Source: Candidatus Zixiibacteriota bacterium (GTDB lineage: Bacteria; Zixibacteria; MSB-5A5; GN15; FEB-12). From it: a stretch of DNA of 64,000 nt. The stretch spans positions 156,717 to 220,716 of the forward strand of contig JANQPI010000035.1 in the NCBI GenBank assembly GCA_028289585.1, read 5' to 3'. Every line of letters starts with the position of its first letter. The first letter of the stretch is position 1. Below, piece after piece: positions 16,243 to 25,861 of the stretch. Under the pieces are notes generated by a model that saw nothing but the letters and a program-made list of their open reading frames with translations, made no database searches and was not told the origin of the DNA. The translations under genes and the position numbers were made by a program.

Positions 16243-18180
16243 ATGGGTAAAGTTATTGGCATTGACCTCGGGACGACGAACTCGGTTGTCGCCGTTCTGG
16301 AAGGAAAAGATCCGGTCGTCATCCCGAACACTGAAGGAGCACGGACGACACCGTCCGTCGTCGCCTTCACCAAGGACGGGGAGCGACTTGTCGGGGCCGC
16401 AGCCAAGCGGCAAGCGGTCACCAATCCGGAAAACACCGTCTTCTCGGTGAAACGTTTCATGGGGCGACGGCACGACGAAGTCTCGGAAGAAGAGAAGATT
16501 GTCCCGTACATTGTCGGCGAAGACGCGTCCGGAAACGCCATGGTTGAGGTCCAGGGCAAGCAGTACGCTCCCCCGGAGATTTCGGCGATGGTCCTCGGGT
16601 ATCTAAAGAAGTCGGCGGAGAAATATCTCGGTGAGGAAGTCACTCAAGCGGTCATTACCGTCCCAGCCTACTTCAACGATAGCCAGCGTCAAGCGACAAA
16701 GGATGCCGGGAAGGTTGCCGGTCTGGAGGTGCTGCGAATCATCAACGAGCCGACGGCAGCGTCACTCGCCTACGGTCTGGCGAAACAGCAGAATCAAAAG
16801 ATCGCTGTCTATGATCTCGGTGGCGGTACGTTCGATATCTCGATTCTTGAGCTTGGTGATGGTGTTTTCGAGGTCCGTTCCACCAACGGCGACACGCATC
16901 TGGGTGGTGACGATTTTGATCAGCGCATTATCGACTGGCTTGCGGATGAGTTCCGGAAAGATCAGGGGATTGACCTGCGCAAAGATCGCATGGCTCTTCA
17001 GCGGCTAAAAGAAGCTGCGGAGAAGGCCAAGATCGAGCTGTCGTCAACGATGCAGACAAACATCAATCTGCCGTTCATTACTGCGGATCAGTCAGGGCCG
17101 AAACATCTTGATCTGACCCTGACTCGGGCCAAGTACGAGTCGCTCGTGGAGGAACTCGTGCAGCGGACGATCCAGCCGTGTAAGGCGGCGATTGCCGATG
17201 CGGGCCTGTCAATCTCGGAGATCGATGAGATTGTTATGGTCGGCGGTATGACGCGCATGCCGAAGATCATCGAAACAGTCGAATCGGTCTTTGGTAAGAA
17301 GCCGAATCAGTCGGTCAATCCAGACGAAGTTGTCGCCGTTGGTGCGGCCATTCAGGGCGGCGTGCTGGCCGGTGATATGCAGGATATCGTGTTGCTCGAT
17401 GTCACACCGTTGTCGCTGGGTATCGAGACGCTTGGCGGGGTCATGACGAAACTGATTGACCGGAATACGACAATTCCGACGAAGAAATCGCAGGTCTTCT
17501 CGACCGCTTCTGACAATCAGCCGGCCGTGTCGATTCACGTGCTCCAGGGTGAACGCCAGATGGCGATCGATAACCGGACTCTCGGCCGATTCGATCTGGC
17601 CGACATTCCGGCTGCTCCTCGAGGTGTCCCTCAGATCGAGGTGTCGTTCAACATCGATGCGAACGGCATCGTACATGTGTCGGCCAAAGACATGGCGACC
17701 GGCAAGGAACAGTCGATTAAGATCGAAGTGAGTTCGGGGCTGTCCGACAATGAGATCGATCGCATGGTCAAGGATGCGGAGAAGTTCGCGGACGAGGACA
17801 AGAAGAAGGGTGATCTCATCGCCGCCCGTAACGAGGCCGACGCGCTTGTCTATCAGACGGAGAAGACTCTCAGCGAGCATGGCGACAAGATTGATGCCGA
17901 TGAAAAGGCCAAGATCGAAGCGGCCGTTGCCGGCCTGAAAACTGCCGTCGCGGGCGAGTCGCTCGACGCGATTACAAAAGCGAAAGAGGAAGTCGTGCAG
18001 GCATCGCACAAACTGGCCGAGCAGATGTACCAGTCGGCACAGGGCGATCCCGGGGCTCAGGCTGGCGCGACTGGTGCCGAGGGTGGTACGGCCGACGCCG
18101 GGCCAAGTGATGACACGTCCTCCGGCTCCGATGACGCCGTCGATGCTGACTTCGAGGTCGTCGACGACGACAAGAAGTAG
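16243..18180 (+). CDS. dnaK: Molecular chaperone DnaK (Hsp70)
   Basis: A 645-residue Hsp70. It opens with [17 protein letters not shown] (phosphate-1 loop) and has [27 protein letters not shown] and the interdomain linker [19 protein letters not shown]. The substrate domain and helical lid follow, with a Gly/Ala/Asp-rich linker and a terminal [11 protein letters not shown] that is the usual acidic end. An AAGGAG ribosome-binding site precedes the ATG. Works with DnaJ and GrpE encoded on either side. Confidence 0.98.
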   Translation: MGKVIGIDLGTTNSVVAVLEGKDPVVIPNTEGARTTPSVVAFTKDGERLVGAAAKRQAVTNPENTVFSVKRFMGRRHDEVSEEEKIVPYIVGEDASGNAMVEVQGKQYAPPEISAMVLGYLKKSAEKYLGEEVTQAVITVPAYFNDSQRQATKDAGKVAGLEVLRIINEPTAASLAYGLAKQQNQKIAVYDLGGGTFDISILELGDGVFEVRSTNGDTHLGGDDFDQRIIDWLADEFRKDQGIDLRKDRMALQRLKEAAEKAKIELSSTMQTNINLPFITADQSGPKHLDLTLTRAKYESLVEELVQRTIQPCKAAIADAGLSISEIDEIVMVGGMTRMPKIIETVESVFGKKPNQSVNPDEVVAVGAAIQGGVLAGDMQDIVLLDVTPLSLGIETLGGVMTKLIDRNTTIPTKKSQVFSTASDNQPAVSIHVLQGERQMAIDNRTLGRFDLADIPAAPRGVPQIEVSFNIDANGIVHVSAKDMATGKEQSIKIEVSSGLSDNEIDRMVKDAEKFADEDKKKGDLIAARNEADALVYQTEKTLSEHGDKIDADEKAKIEAAVAGLKTAVAGESLDAITKAKEEVVQASHKLAEQMYQSAQGDPGAQAGATGAEGGTADAGPSDDTSSGSDDAVDADFEVVDDDKK

Positions 18181-18188
18181 CGCGATAG

Positions 18189-19349
18189 ATGTCTAAACGC
18201 GACTACTACGAAGTTCTCGGTGTTGACCGGGGAGCTGATGAGGGGACAATCAAGTCAGCCTACCGCAAGCTGGCGATGAAGTTTCACCCTGATCGCAATC
18301 CCGGCGATGCCGAAGCCGAGGATCGCTTCAAAGAGGCTACGGAAGCGTACGAGATCCTCAAGGATCCTCAGAAGCGTCACGCGTATGACCAGTTCGGACA
18401 TGCCGGCGTTGGCCAGGGGGGACCGTCGGGATTCGGTGGCTACGGTGCCGGCGGGTTTGCCGGATTCGATCTCTCCGACGCCCTCCGCGCATTCATGCGC
18501 GACTTCGGTGGCGGGGGGTCGGTCTTCGATGATCTCTTCGGTGGCGGTCGTCCCCGCGAGAACCGTGGTGAGGATCTCAGAATACGCGTCGAGTTAACCT
18601 TGGAAGAGATCGCGAGTGGCGCGGAAAAGAAAGTGAAAGTCAACCGACTTATCGGTTGTGAGACCTGTGACGGCTCCGGCGTTGCCGCCGGAGCCTCTCA
18701 GCAAACCTGCCCGCAGTGTAAGGGGCAGGGACGGATGCGAACGGTCACCCGAACATTTCTGGGCACGGTACAGCAGGTGGTCGCCTGTAACATGTGCCAG
18801 GGACAAGGTGAGGTGATTGCCGATCCGTGTAAGACGTGCCGTGGCGAGGGCCGCATCAAGGGTAGCAGTACCGTTACGCTCAACATTCCGGCAGGGGTCG
18901 CGACCGGCAACTACATGACGGTTGAGGGGAAGGGAAACTCGGCGCGCCGTCGCGGTCTTACTGGCGATCTTGTCGTGGTCTTCGAGGAGGCCGATCACGA
19001 ACACTTCACCCGTCACGGCGACAATATCATTTTTGAAACGGCCATTCCGTTTACCACCGCGGCGCTGGGCGGGGAGGTAACAGTCCCGATTCTCGGTGGT
19101 GAGACGACGCTCAAAGTACCAACCGGTACGCAGTCGGGAAAGGTCCTCAAGTTGAAGGGGAAAGGCATTCCGCATCTCCGCGGCTCGGGTCGCGGCGATC
19201 AGTTGGTTTCCCTGGTCGTCTGGGTCCCGACCAAGCTCTCGTCGCAGGACAAAAAGTTGCTCAATGAATTGGCCGAATCCGAGACCTTCCAGGCACCCAA
19301 CAGTGACAAGTCATTCTTCTCGCGCTTGCGCGAGACGCTAGGCGTCTGA
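18189..19349 (+). CDS. dnaJ: Chaperone DnaJ (Hsp40)
   Basis: A 386-residue type I Hsp40. J domain with HPD motif (KFHPDRNPG, about residues 31-39), a Gly/Phe-rich linker (about 72-115), four CxxCxGxG zinc motifs (CETCDGSG, CPQCKGQG, CNMCQGQG, CKTCRGEG) and C-terminal substrate domains. It delivers clients to DnaK and stimulates its ATPase. Starts 8 bases after dnaK; prmA begins one base after its stop. Confidence 0.98.
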   Translation: MSKRDYYEVLGVDRGADEGTIKSAYRKLAMKFHPDRNPGDAEAEDRFKEATEAYEILKDPQKRHAYDQFGHAGVGQGGPSGFGGYGAGGFAGFDLSDALRAFMRDFGGGGSVFDDLFGGGRPRENRGEDLRIRVELTLEEIASGAEKKVKVNRLIGCETCDGSGVAAGASQQTCPQCKGQGRMRTVTRTFLGTVQQVVACNMCQGQGEVIADPCKTCRGEGRIKGSSTVTLNIPAGVATGNYMTVEGKGNSARRRGLTGDLVVVFEEADHEHFTRHGDNIIFETAIPFTTAALGGEVTVPILGGETTLKVPTGTQSGKVLKLKGKGIPHLRGSGRGDQLVSLVVWVPTKLSSQDKKLLNELAESETFQAPNSDKSFFSRLRETLGV

Positions 19350-19350
19350 T

Positions 19351-20226
19351 TTGACTGACGATAGTCGACAGCAGTTTCTTGAGGTTAAGTTTCGCGTCGA
19401 TCGCGAACATCTCGACGCAGTCTCGAATTTCGTCATCGAAAACATCGCCAATGGTATCCTCCTCGACGACGAGGAGGATGTGGCCGACGTTGGACTCACC
19501 TTCTATGTCCCACCGCCTCGGCAGGCTCAGTATCGCGAGGCCTTGGAACGTTATCTCTCAGCCGTCCTGACTACCGTTCCACGGCTATCCATTCGTTCCG
19601 TGACCGATATGGAATGGATCGATCGCTACAAGCAGTCGGTCCAGCCGCTCGTACTCGCTAATGACGTAGTCATCAGACCATCCTGGCACGAAGCTCCGCT
19701 CGAAACTCCTTACGATATCATCATCGAGCCTAAGATGGCATTTGGAACCGGGACACATGAAACGACGCGGAGTTGCCTCACATTGATCCGCGAGCATTTC
19801 AAAACCGGAATGTCCTTTCTCGACCTTGGGTGTGGCTCTGGGATTCTTTCGATCCTGGCGGCCAAGATGGGCGCTCTCCGACTCATGGCGATCGACTATG
19901 ACGTTATGGCAATCGATAACTGTCGGGAGAACTTCGACCTCAATACCATCACCGCTCCCTACGATATCCGCTTCGGATCGATTGACAAGACTGAGCGCAA
20001 CAGCACGTATGATTTTGTGGTCGCCAACATCATCCGTCGGACAATCGAAGACTGGTTGCCGCGCTTACAGGAACTTACCCGCCCCAATGGCATCTTGCTC
20101 CTGTCAGGGCTGCTTCGCGACGACGAGGCCGTAATCACGGACCGGCTCACAAAGTTGGGTGAAACGGTCTCCGAGGTAATCCACGACGGTGATTGGGTGA
20201 CCCTTCTTGTGCGACGGGACGGTTAG
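19351..20226 (+). CDS. prmA: Ribosomal protein L11 methyltransferase PrmA
   Basis: A 291-residue SAM-dependent enzyme that methylates ribosomal protein uL11. The start is TTG, one base after the dnaJ stop. Motifs: the family's PKMAFGTGTHETTR, the SAM loop FLDLGCGSGILSILAAKMGA and the catalytic-region VVANI. The N-terminal uL11-recognition domain (about 1-75) is present. The dnaK/dnaJ-prmA-rsmE order is widespread in bacteria. Confidence 0.94.
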   Translation: MTDDSRQQFLEVKFRVDREHLDAVSNFVIENIANGILLDDEEDVADVGLTFYVPPPRQAQYREALERYLSAVLTTVPRLSIRSVTDMEWIDRYKQSVQPLVLANDVVIRPSWHEAPLETPYDIIIEPKMAFGTGTHETTRSCLTLIREHFKTGMSFLDLGCGSGILSILAAKMGALRLMAIDYDVMAIDNCRENFDLNTITAPYDIRFGSIDKTERNSTYDFVVANIIRRTIEDWLPRLQELTRPNGILLLSGLLRDDEAVITDRLTKLGETVSEVIHDGDWVTLLVRRDG

Positions 20227-20231
20227 CCACG

Positions 20232-20975
20232 GTGTCGGTGCCGCCGGTCTTTCGCGCACCGGGTCCGTTCTCCGGTGATGCGATCGATCTACCCGAGTCC
20301 GAAGTGAAACATGCGCGAAAAGTGCTGCGCCTGCGCGAGGGTGACCGCGCCATTGCTGTCGACGGTTGCGGTGTGGCTCGCGAGGGATCAATCGAGTATC
20401 GAGGTAACGGCGCAGCGATCGTGGGTGGTTCCGACATCCACGGCTGGGGAGAGCCGGAGGTTGCGGTAACACTGGCGGCGGCATTGTCGACCAATGACAA
20501 GTTTGATAGTGTCATCCAGAAGGGAACGGAACTCGGCGTGTGCTCTTTCCAGCCGCTTATTGGTGAGAAGGGAAAGGTTCGAGTTGATGATCCCGCGCGA
20601 CTTCGTGCTCGTCTCAGTCGCTACGCGCGGGTTGCAGAGGCTGCAATGAAACAGTCACGCCGCTCCGTACTCCCGACCCTGGCCCACCCGATGACGCTGG
20701 AGTGTTTCTTCGCGGAATCGCGACCGACCGGCCCGTGCCTGCTGTTTCATCCGGGGCAAGGCAGTGTGGCGCTCAGTGACCTGACCCTCCCCGGTAGACC
20801 AGATCACGTATCCCTGATTGTCGGGCCGGAGTCAGGCTTTTCGGATAATGAGCTAGCGCTCGCTCACGACCATGGCTGTCAGTTCGTTTCGCTCGGGGCC
20901 AGGATTCTGCGGACCGAAACGGCGAGCCCGGTCGCGGTGGCTCTGGTGATGCATCACCTCGGTCAGCTGAGGTAA
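20232..20975 (+). CDS. rsmE: 16S rRNA m3U1498 methyltransferase RsmE
   Basis: A 247-residue SPOUT-class methyltransferase acting on U1498 in the decoding site. N-terminal PUA-like domain (HARKVLRLREGDRAIAVDG) and C-terminal knotted SAM domain with LIVGPESGFSDNE and SLGARILRTETASPVAV, the family signatures. I took GTG 20232 (GTG 20238 is equally possible); the longer ORF start at 20193 would overlap prmA by 34 bases and adds residues not found in the family. Confidence 0.93.
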   Translation: MSVPPVFRAPGPFSGDAIDLPESEVKHARKVLRLREGDRAIAVDGCGVAREGSIEYRGNGAAIVGGSDIHGWGEPEVAVTLAAALSTNDKFDSVIQKGTELGVCSFQPLIGEKGKVRVDDPARLRARLSRYARVAEAAMKQSRRSVLPTLAHPMTLECFFAESRPTGPCLLFHPGQGSVALSDLTLPGRPDHVSLIVGPESGFSDNELALAHDHGCQFVSLGARILRTETASPVAVALVMHHLGQLR

Positions 20976-21007
20976 TCCCAATCCCCTCCCGTGCCGATAC
21001 CATCGGT

Positions 21008-21793
21008 ATGGAACCATGGCTTATCTATTTGATTGTCGGGCTCTACGGTCTGCTCACCGGCTCGTTTCTTAATGTCGTCATCTATCGATTGCCGCGGCGT
21101 ATTCCGTTTGGGATGCAACGCTCGAAGTGCCCGTCATGCTCAGCGCTGATTACCTGGTACCAGAACATCCCCTTGGTGAGCTACCTCTTTCTTCGTGGAC
21201 GGTGCGCTAACTGCCGTACGCGCATCTCGCTTCGGTACCCACTGGTCGAGGTGGTTACGGCACTACTTTTCATGGGGCTGTTTTGGCACTTTGGTCTGAC
21301 CCTTGACTTTCTGATTGCGGTTGTCCTCGCTTCCGCGTTGATCGCGGTTTTCCTGATCGATTATGACCACCAGATCATTCCTGACCGCATAACGATCCCC
21401 GGTATGGTGCTCGGACTGGGGGTCGCGTTCGCTCCGGGTGGTCTGACCATCTGGCAGGCGGCAATCGGCCTCCTCGTTGGTGGCGGTTCACTTTACCTGA
21501 TTGCGCTGCTCGGCGATTGGCTGTTCAAAAAGGAGTCGATGGGCGGCGGGGACATCAAGCTTGCCGCCATGCTGGGCGCCTTTCTCGGCTGGCAGAAAGT
21601 CCTATTCATCTTTGTGGCATCGGCTGCCATTGGACTCGTCGTCTCGATCGGAATCATGGTGGTTTCCTCCAAGTTCCGCCGTGAGCGGGTGATTCCCTTC
21701 GGACCATTCCTCGCCCTCGCCGCGCTCGTGGCCTTGATGTTCGGCGACCGACTGATCGACTACTACGTAACCACGTTTGTTTTGGTTCGATAG
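21008..21793 (+). CDS. pilD: Type IV prepilin peptidase PilD/GspO
   Basis: A 261-residue polytopic aspartic protease that cleaves prepilin leader peptides at Gly-Phe and N-methylates the new N-terminus. Zinc-binding Cys41, 44, 66 and 69 (CPSC, CANC) lie in the cytoplasmic loop; catalytic Asp residues are in LIDYDHQIIPD and the conserved GGGDIK. About seven to eight membrane segments. It is the only prepilin peptidase in the window and should process the two pilins encoded at 44-45 kb, although the loci are 19 kb apart. Confidence 0.95.
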   Translation: MEPWLIYLIVGLYGLLTGSFLNVVIYRLPRRIPFGMQRSKCPSCSALITWYQNIPLVSYLFLRGRCANCRTRISLRYPLVEVVTALLFMGLFWHFGLTLDFLIAVVLASALIAVFLIDYDHQIIPDRITIPGMVLGLGVAFAPGGLTIWQAAIGLLVGGGSLYLIALLGDWLFKKESMGGGDIKLAAMLGAFLGWQKVLFIFVASAAIGLVVSIGIMVVSSKFRRERVIPFGPFLALAALVALMFGDRLIDYYVTTFVLVR

Positions 21794-21807
21794 GGCATAC
21801 CGGGACG

Positions 21808-23619
21808 ATGACCGGCCCTAAACAACGAATTGAATGGGAGTTCCACGGCGGACTATTGACGCTGGTTTTGCTCCTTGTCTGTCTGACGGTTTTCGTGTCA
21901 TTTCTGCTCCATCGAGCGCGCTTGGACGAACATCAACGAGTTGTCAATGATGTTGGTAGTCGATCGTTCGCTCTCGTGCGGGTTATTGAGTCTGCCGACG
22001 TTTCGTTTAAGTCTCCGGCTATCCAGCCACTCGCGGTCTCCCACGGTTTCTCGGACGTTTGGCTGGTGCCGTCGCGGCCGGACCTCGAAGATGCTGAGCA
22101 ACGGCGCGCGTGGGTCGGCGAGCTGGGTCGGTACCTGCCCGTGACCGACCTGCCGCTGTTGGTCGAACGGTTACTCGACGATCGCCCGAACGACCTCGTG
22201 CGGGGCGAGGATGGCCGCTACTATTCCCTCGTACCGGTCCAAATGCACCAGCGGGCGATGCTTCTGGTCGTTGCCAGTGAGGCTGAACATCTGGCACATC
22301 TCGACGAGGCTGCTGACGCTACCTGGCAAGCGACGCTGATCGTCTTGATCCTCGTCAGCCTCGTCTATCTGGTTGTCTCTCGACTCGTGTTGCGGCCGTT
22401 CCAGCGTATCCGTCAAGTCGCCGCTCAGGCGGGACGATGGTCGGAAGCACGGGATCGCGTGTCGGACTCTGTTGCGGATGAGTACGAACGAATGATCGCG
22501 GAGCTGCGTGAGCGCGAACTCCAGTTGGTTGACCTCAATGATCAACTGACCGAGCGTGCGATTTCTATCGAACAGTTTAATGATCATTTGGTCCAATCGG
22601 TTACCGCAGGTGTCATCACCTTTGACTGCGACGGTCGCTTTCGATCGGCAAACCCGCCGGCAACGGAGATTCTGGCGCTGCCGGAATCGGTCGTTCCTGG
22701 GCTTGACCACACGGCCTTACTCGACGGTCATAGTGAGCTGCACAATCTTATCGAGCAGACCCTTCTGACGGGGGATTCATCCGGCTACCGCGAATGTACA
22801 ATCACGACAGATCGGGGGCGTTCAACCCTCGGTGTTACCGTGACGTGGATTCGTCGTCCGACCGGCGAACGTCTCGGGATCGTTGTCCTGATCAATGACA
22901 CGACTCGTTTGACAGAGTTACGTGCGCAGCTGGAAACATCTCGACGCCTCGCTGCGCTGGGGGAGATGGCGGGTGGCTTGGCGCATCAGGTTCGCAATGC
23001 GCTGGCCGCAATCAGCGGCTACGCCAAGTTAGCCCGGCGTACGATTGAGGCTGACAGTGGTGCGACCCGGCACATCGCTGCAGTCACGCGTGAAACGAAT
23101 GATGCCGAGGCGATGATCCGGCGGTTCCTCGATTTTGCCCGTCCTCTTGCCGTTGACTGCCAAACCCTGGACCTGTCATCGTTGCTCGACGATACGATCG
23201 CCAGTTTTGCGGTTCGCCCCGAGTGGCAGGACGTAACGATATCAGCCGATGTTACACGTCTTCCGAGCATCGAGGGAGACGGGATTCTTCTCAAACAAGC
23301 GTTTGCCAATCTGATTGAAAATGCCTGTGAAGCCTGTCGGGAGAGCTGCGGGCAAATCACCGTCGTTGGCCGGGCGACCGAATCAGGCGCAGCGTTAGAC
23401 ATTCGCGATACGGGCCGAGGTATCGCTGCGGATGACCTCGATCGCATCTTCACGCCGTTCTTTTCGACCCGTCCCGAGGGGACTGGTCTCGGTCTGCCGT
23501 TGGTGCGCAAAATCATCGAGGGACACGGAGGAGCGATTCGAATCGACTCTCGACCGAACGAGGGGACGACTGTCCGTATCGAATTGCCGTTCGCATCAGC
23601 GCCACAACCCGTGGCATAG
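21808..23619 (+). CDS. Membrane sensor histidine kinase, NtrB-like
   Basis: A 603-residue kinase. Two membrane segments (about 14-33 and 172-192) bracket a periplasmic sensor; HAMP-like linker, PAS-type domain (about 255-365), HisKA with phospho-acceptor His393 in GGLAHQVRNALAAISGYAK, and an HATPase domain with N box NLIENACEAC, G boxes DTGRGIA and GTGLGLPLVRKI. The short HisKA/NtrB-type arrangement is usual for kinases of sigma54 activators. No response regulator adjoins; the NtrC-type protein at 10.4 kb is a plausible partner (inference). Sits 14 bases after pilD. Confidence 0.9.
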   Translation: MTGPKQRIEWEFHGGLLTLVLLLVCLTVFVSFLLHRARLDEHQRVVNDVGSRSFALVRVIESADVSFKSPAIQPLAVSHGFSDVWLVPSRPDLEDAEQRRAWVGELGRYLPVTDLPLLVERLLDDRPNDLVRGEDGRYYSLVPVQMHQRAMLLVVASEAEHLAHLDEAADATWQATLIVLILVSLVYLVVSRLVLRPFQRIRQVAAQAGRWSEARDRVSDSVADEYERMIAELRERELQLVDLNDQLTERAISIEQFNDHLVQSVTAGVITFDCDGRFRSANPPATEILALPESVVPGLDHTALLDGHSELHNLIEQTLLTGDSSGYRECTITTDRGRSTLGVTVTWIRRPTGERLGIVVLINDTTRLTELRAQLETSRRLAALGEMAGGLAHQVRNALAAISGYAKLARRTIEADSGATRHIAAVTRETNDAEAMIRRFLDFARPLAVDCQTLDLSSLLDDTIASFAVRPEWQDVTISADVTRLPSIEGDGILLKQAFANLIENACEACRESCGQITVVGRATESGAALDIRDTGRGIAADDLDRIFTPFFSTRPEGTGLGLPLVRKIIEGHGGAIRIDSRPNEGTTVRIELPFASAPQPVA

Positions 23620-23632
23620 CCGTCATTTTCAC

Positions 23633-23660
23633 TTGGCAAATCCGATCCGGACCGTACTTT
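23633..23660 (+). promoter_or_regulatory. Candidate promoter of efp
   Basis: TTGGCA (23633-23638), 16-base spacer, TACTTT (23655-23660). It is followed by a near-perfect ribosome-binding site AAGGAGGAG (23670-23678) before the efp ATG at 23681. Confidence 0.5.
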
Positions 23661-23680
23661 CGACCCGGTAAGGAGGAGTC

Positions 23681-24238
23681 ATGTATTCAGTTTCCGATTT
23701 TAAGAAGGGACTGCCGATCATGGTCGACGGGCAACCGTGGCGGATCGTCGAGTTCAGTCACTTCAAAATGGGCCGCGGCAACGCCAAGGTTCGCACCAAG
23801 CTCAAGCATATCAAGACCGGCCAGGTTTTAGAGCAGGTCTTTTTGACATCCGATACGTTCGCCCCACCCGACCTTGAGAAGCGGAAGATGCAATTTCTCT
23901 ACGAAAACACGGGTGAGTTAACCTTTATGGATAGCGAGACATTCGACCAGCTCGAGGTTCCTCGCGACAAATTTGGCGATCTCGTCTACTTCCTTCGTGA
24001 GAACGAAGAATACGGCATTCAATTCCTTGATGGAGAGCCGATTGGCCTTGAGATGGCGGCTTCGGTGATTATGACTGTCACTTCAACCGAGCCTGTTATC
24101 AAGGGAGACCGCGTCTCCAATGTCACGAAACCAGCCGTTCTCGATACCGGTTTGGAGATTCGTGTGCCACCCTTCATTGAGGCGGGAGATCGCATTAAGG
24201 TCGACACGCGTAGTTCCGAGTATATCGAGCGCGCGTGA
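23681..24238 (+). CDS. efp: Translation elongation factor P
   Basis: A 185-residue factor that rescues ribosomes stalled at polyproline. Three OB-like domains of normal length; the C-terminal DRIKVDTRSSEYIERA is the family signature. At the tip loop (FKMGRGNAKVRTKLKH) the modifiable residue is Arg32, where E. coli and Bacillus have Lys. Arg32 EF-P is rhamnosylated by EarP in Pseudomonas and Neisseria; whether that holds here is unknown. The stop overlaps the next gene's GTG (GTGA, 24235-24238). Confidence 0.96.
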   Translation: MYSVSDFKKGLPIMVDGQPWRIVEFSHFKMGRGNAKVRTKLKHIKTGQVLEQVFLTSDTFAPPDLEKRKMQFLYENTGELTFMDSETFDQLEVPRDKFGDLVYFLRENEEYGIQFLDGEPIGLEMAASVIMTVTSTEPVIKGDRVSNVTKPAVLDTGLEIRVPPFIEAGDRIKVDTRSSEYIERA

Positions 24239-24873
24239 GTGATTCGCTCGTTATCGGAATTGATGAATCCGGTAAGGGAGATTTCTTTGGCCCCCTGGTG
24301 GTCGCCGGTTGCGTTGTCACAGACGGTGACCTGGCCACGCTCGATCGCTTCGGTGTCCGCGATTCCAAAGCGATTGCCCCGACCAAGCTCCAGGCAATTG
24401 CCGAGCAACTAGCGGGGCTGTTTCCGCATACTGTTGTGACGATTGCCCCCGCCGAGTACAATCGCCGCTATGAAGCGATTGGCAATCTCAACAAGCTCCT
24501 TGCCTGGGGGCATGCCGAAGTCATTGCGCGATTATACACCCAAACGGGGGCGCGCATGGCGATTTCCGATAAGTTTGGTAAGCCGGAGTTGATTGAGAAC
24601 GAACTTGTGGATCGACAGATCGACCTTAATCTCCGGCAACTCGTCCGCGGGGAGCGCCTGCCGGCGGTTGCCGCTGCGTCGATTATAGCCCGGGCAGCAT
24701 TCGTTGACGCGATGGCAGCCCTTTCTCACGAGTATGGTATGACCCTACCCAAAGGTGCGGCTCCTCAGGTCGATAGCGCTGGTCGTGAATTTGTTCGCCT
24801 CTTTGGCACGGACAGACTTCGTGACGTCGCCAAGCTCCACTTCAAAAATCGTGAGCGCGTCGTTCCCCGCTGA
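24235..24873 (+). CDS. rnhC: Short RNase HIII-type ribonuclease
   Basis: A 212-residue nuclease that cuts the RNA strand of RNA-DNA hybrids. The catalytic start GIDESGKGDFFGPLVVAG (with the DEGK/S signature in RNase HIII form), RDSKAI, SDKFGK and AAASIIARAAFV match the RNase HII/HIII fold, and the ESGKGD form and KFGK favour HIII. It lacks the N-terminal TBP-like substrate domain (about 80-90 residues) present in Bacillus RnhC. GTG start overlaps the efp stop, so translation is coupled. Confidence 0.85.
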   Translation: MSDSLVIGIDESGKGDFFGPLVVAGCVVTDGDLATLDRFGVRDSKAIAPTKLQAIAEQLAGLFPHTVVTIAPAEYNRRYEAIGNLNKLLAWGHAEVIARLYTQTGARMAISDKFGKPELIENELVDRQIDLNLRQLVRGERLPAVAAASIIARAAFVDAMAALSHEYGMTLPKGAAPQVDSAGREFVRLFGTDRLRDVAKLHFKNRERVVPR

Positions 24874-24887
24874 TAGGGGACCACGAA

Positions 24888-24915
24888 AAACGCGCGCTCA
24901 CGTGAGCGCGCGTTT
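24888..24915. terminator. Perfect 28-bp palindromic bidirectional terminator
   Basis: A perfect palindrome centred on CACGTG, with GCGCGC arms, A-run on the left (24886-24890) and TTT on the right. It lies between the convergent rnhC and lipoprotein genes and can end transcripts from both sides. Confidence 0.85.
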
Positions 24916-24942
24916 CCGATCGAACAACCCGTACCCGTTGGG

Positions 24943-25596
24943 TTATTGCAATTCGCCGACCTGCTGCCCGGTCTCACCATCATCCTGACTTCCGAACACC
25001 CAGCGAACCAGACCAACGTGCGGAGCGAACCAGCAATAGTTGTAGCCGTACGCTCCGGCATTACTGATGCGTACGCAATTCTGGAATTCTGTTCCATCGT
25101 TCAGGCTACGGTGCTCAATCGCGTCAACTGTCATCTGCGATGTGCCCGCAAGCAGGGATGAAGCTCCGACTGCCCCTGACAAGAAGACGCTATCGGCAAA
25201 CCGGTCCCAAGTCGTACCTACAGTCAATGGCAGAGTTAGGAGGCGCTCCGGAGCGGCGTGTTCGTTCTCGATATGGCGAATCTCATTCCAGGTGCGAACG
25301 AGCCAACTAGTATCAGGAGTCATAGTGTCGGTTTGCGAGATCCAGAAGAACGCCTGCTGATTATTAAGCATCGTAGCGTCGCCGATCGAACGGACGACGG
25401 TCGAAACAGTTGAGTCGGCGCTGGTGACCTCGTACGTCTGACTCGAGTTAGCGGTAATCGGGAAATACAGTTCAAGATTGCTTGAGGTCCCCAACGGATT
25501 GTGGAGCTGCGTATCATCGCCCGAGCAGGCGACAAAGCTGGTTACCATTGCGACAAGGGCCAGAGCGCAGATGGGCAGAAGCAAGCGGCGGGTCAT
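24943..25596 (-). CDS. Lipoprotein of unknown function
   Basis: A 217-residue lipoprotein. The start at 25596 has AAAGGGGA upstream and opens a signal peptide with lipobox SFVAC (mature N-terminus CSGDD); the ORF extends to 25887 but those residues are low-quality. The mature part is beta-rich with sequence such as YFPITANSSQTYEV and VGTTWDRFA...VGLVRWVFG, reminiscent of DUF-type lipoproteins from FCB genomes that measure no known substrate. Convergent with rnhC and divergent from the membrane-sensor gene. Confidence 0.75.
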   Translation of the reverse strand: MTRRLLLPICALALVAMVTSFVACSGDDTQLHNPLGTSSNLELYFPITANSSQTYEVTSADSTVSTVVRSIGDATMLNNQQAFFWISQTDTMTPDTSWLVRTWNEIRHIENEHAAPERLLTLPLTVGTTWDRFADSVFLSGAVGASSLLAGTSQMTVDAIEHRSLNDGTEFQNCVRISNAGAYGYNYCWFAPHVGLVRWVFGSQDDGETGQQVGELQ

Positions 25597-25813
25597 AGCG
25601 GTTCCCCTTTGGTCGGCTAGCTGGTTTCGAACTCGTTTCACTGACCTCGCGGCAAGGCTGGTGCCACGCCCGGGACGTCCCCGTAAGTCTTTGTTGTTCA
25701 ATGGTATAGGCGTTTGGTGAGGGGCTGTTGTGCCGATCCGATGAAACGGTCCCGTGGGGGAAAGCGACCCCAGTGAGGGAGGTCGGCCATTAAGGTCACC
25801 GGAGAATCGGCCG

Positions 25814-25842
25814 ATTGAATAAGTAACGTTCAATAATTGAAC
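25814..25842. promoter_or_regulatory. Candidate operator: TTGAA/TTCAA half-site palindromes
   Basis: GTTCAAT-A-ATTGAAC (25828-25842) is a perfect 7-1-7 palindrome; an overlapping pair ATTGAA (25814-25819) and TTCAAT (25829-25834) gives a second inverted repeat. It ends 19 bases before the GTG of the next gene, in an AT-rich stretch. Confidence 0.45.
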
Positions 25843-25861
25843 AAAGGACCAACCTGCGCCC

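Noticed and set aside
17209-18009. 266-residue ORF opposite dnaK
   Set aside because: Shadow of dnaK codon bias; composition unlike a real protein.
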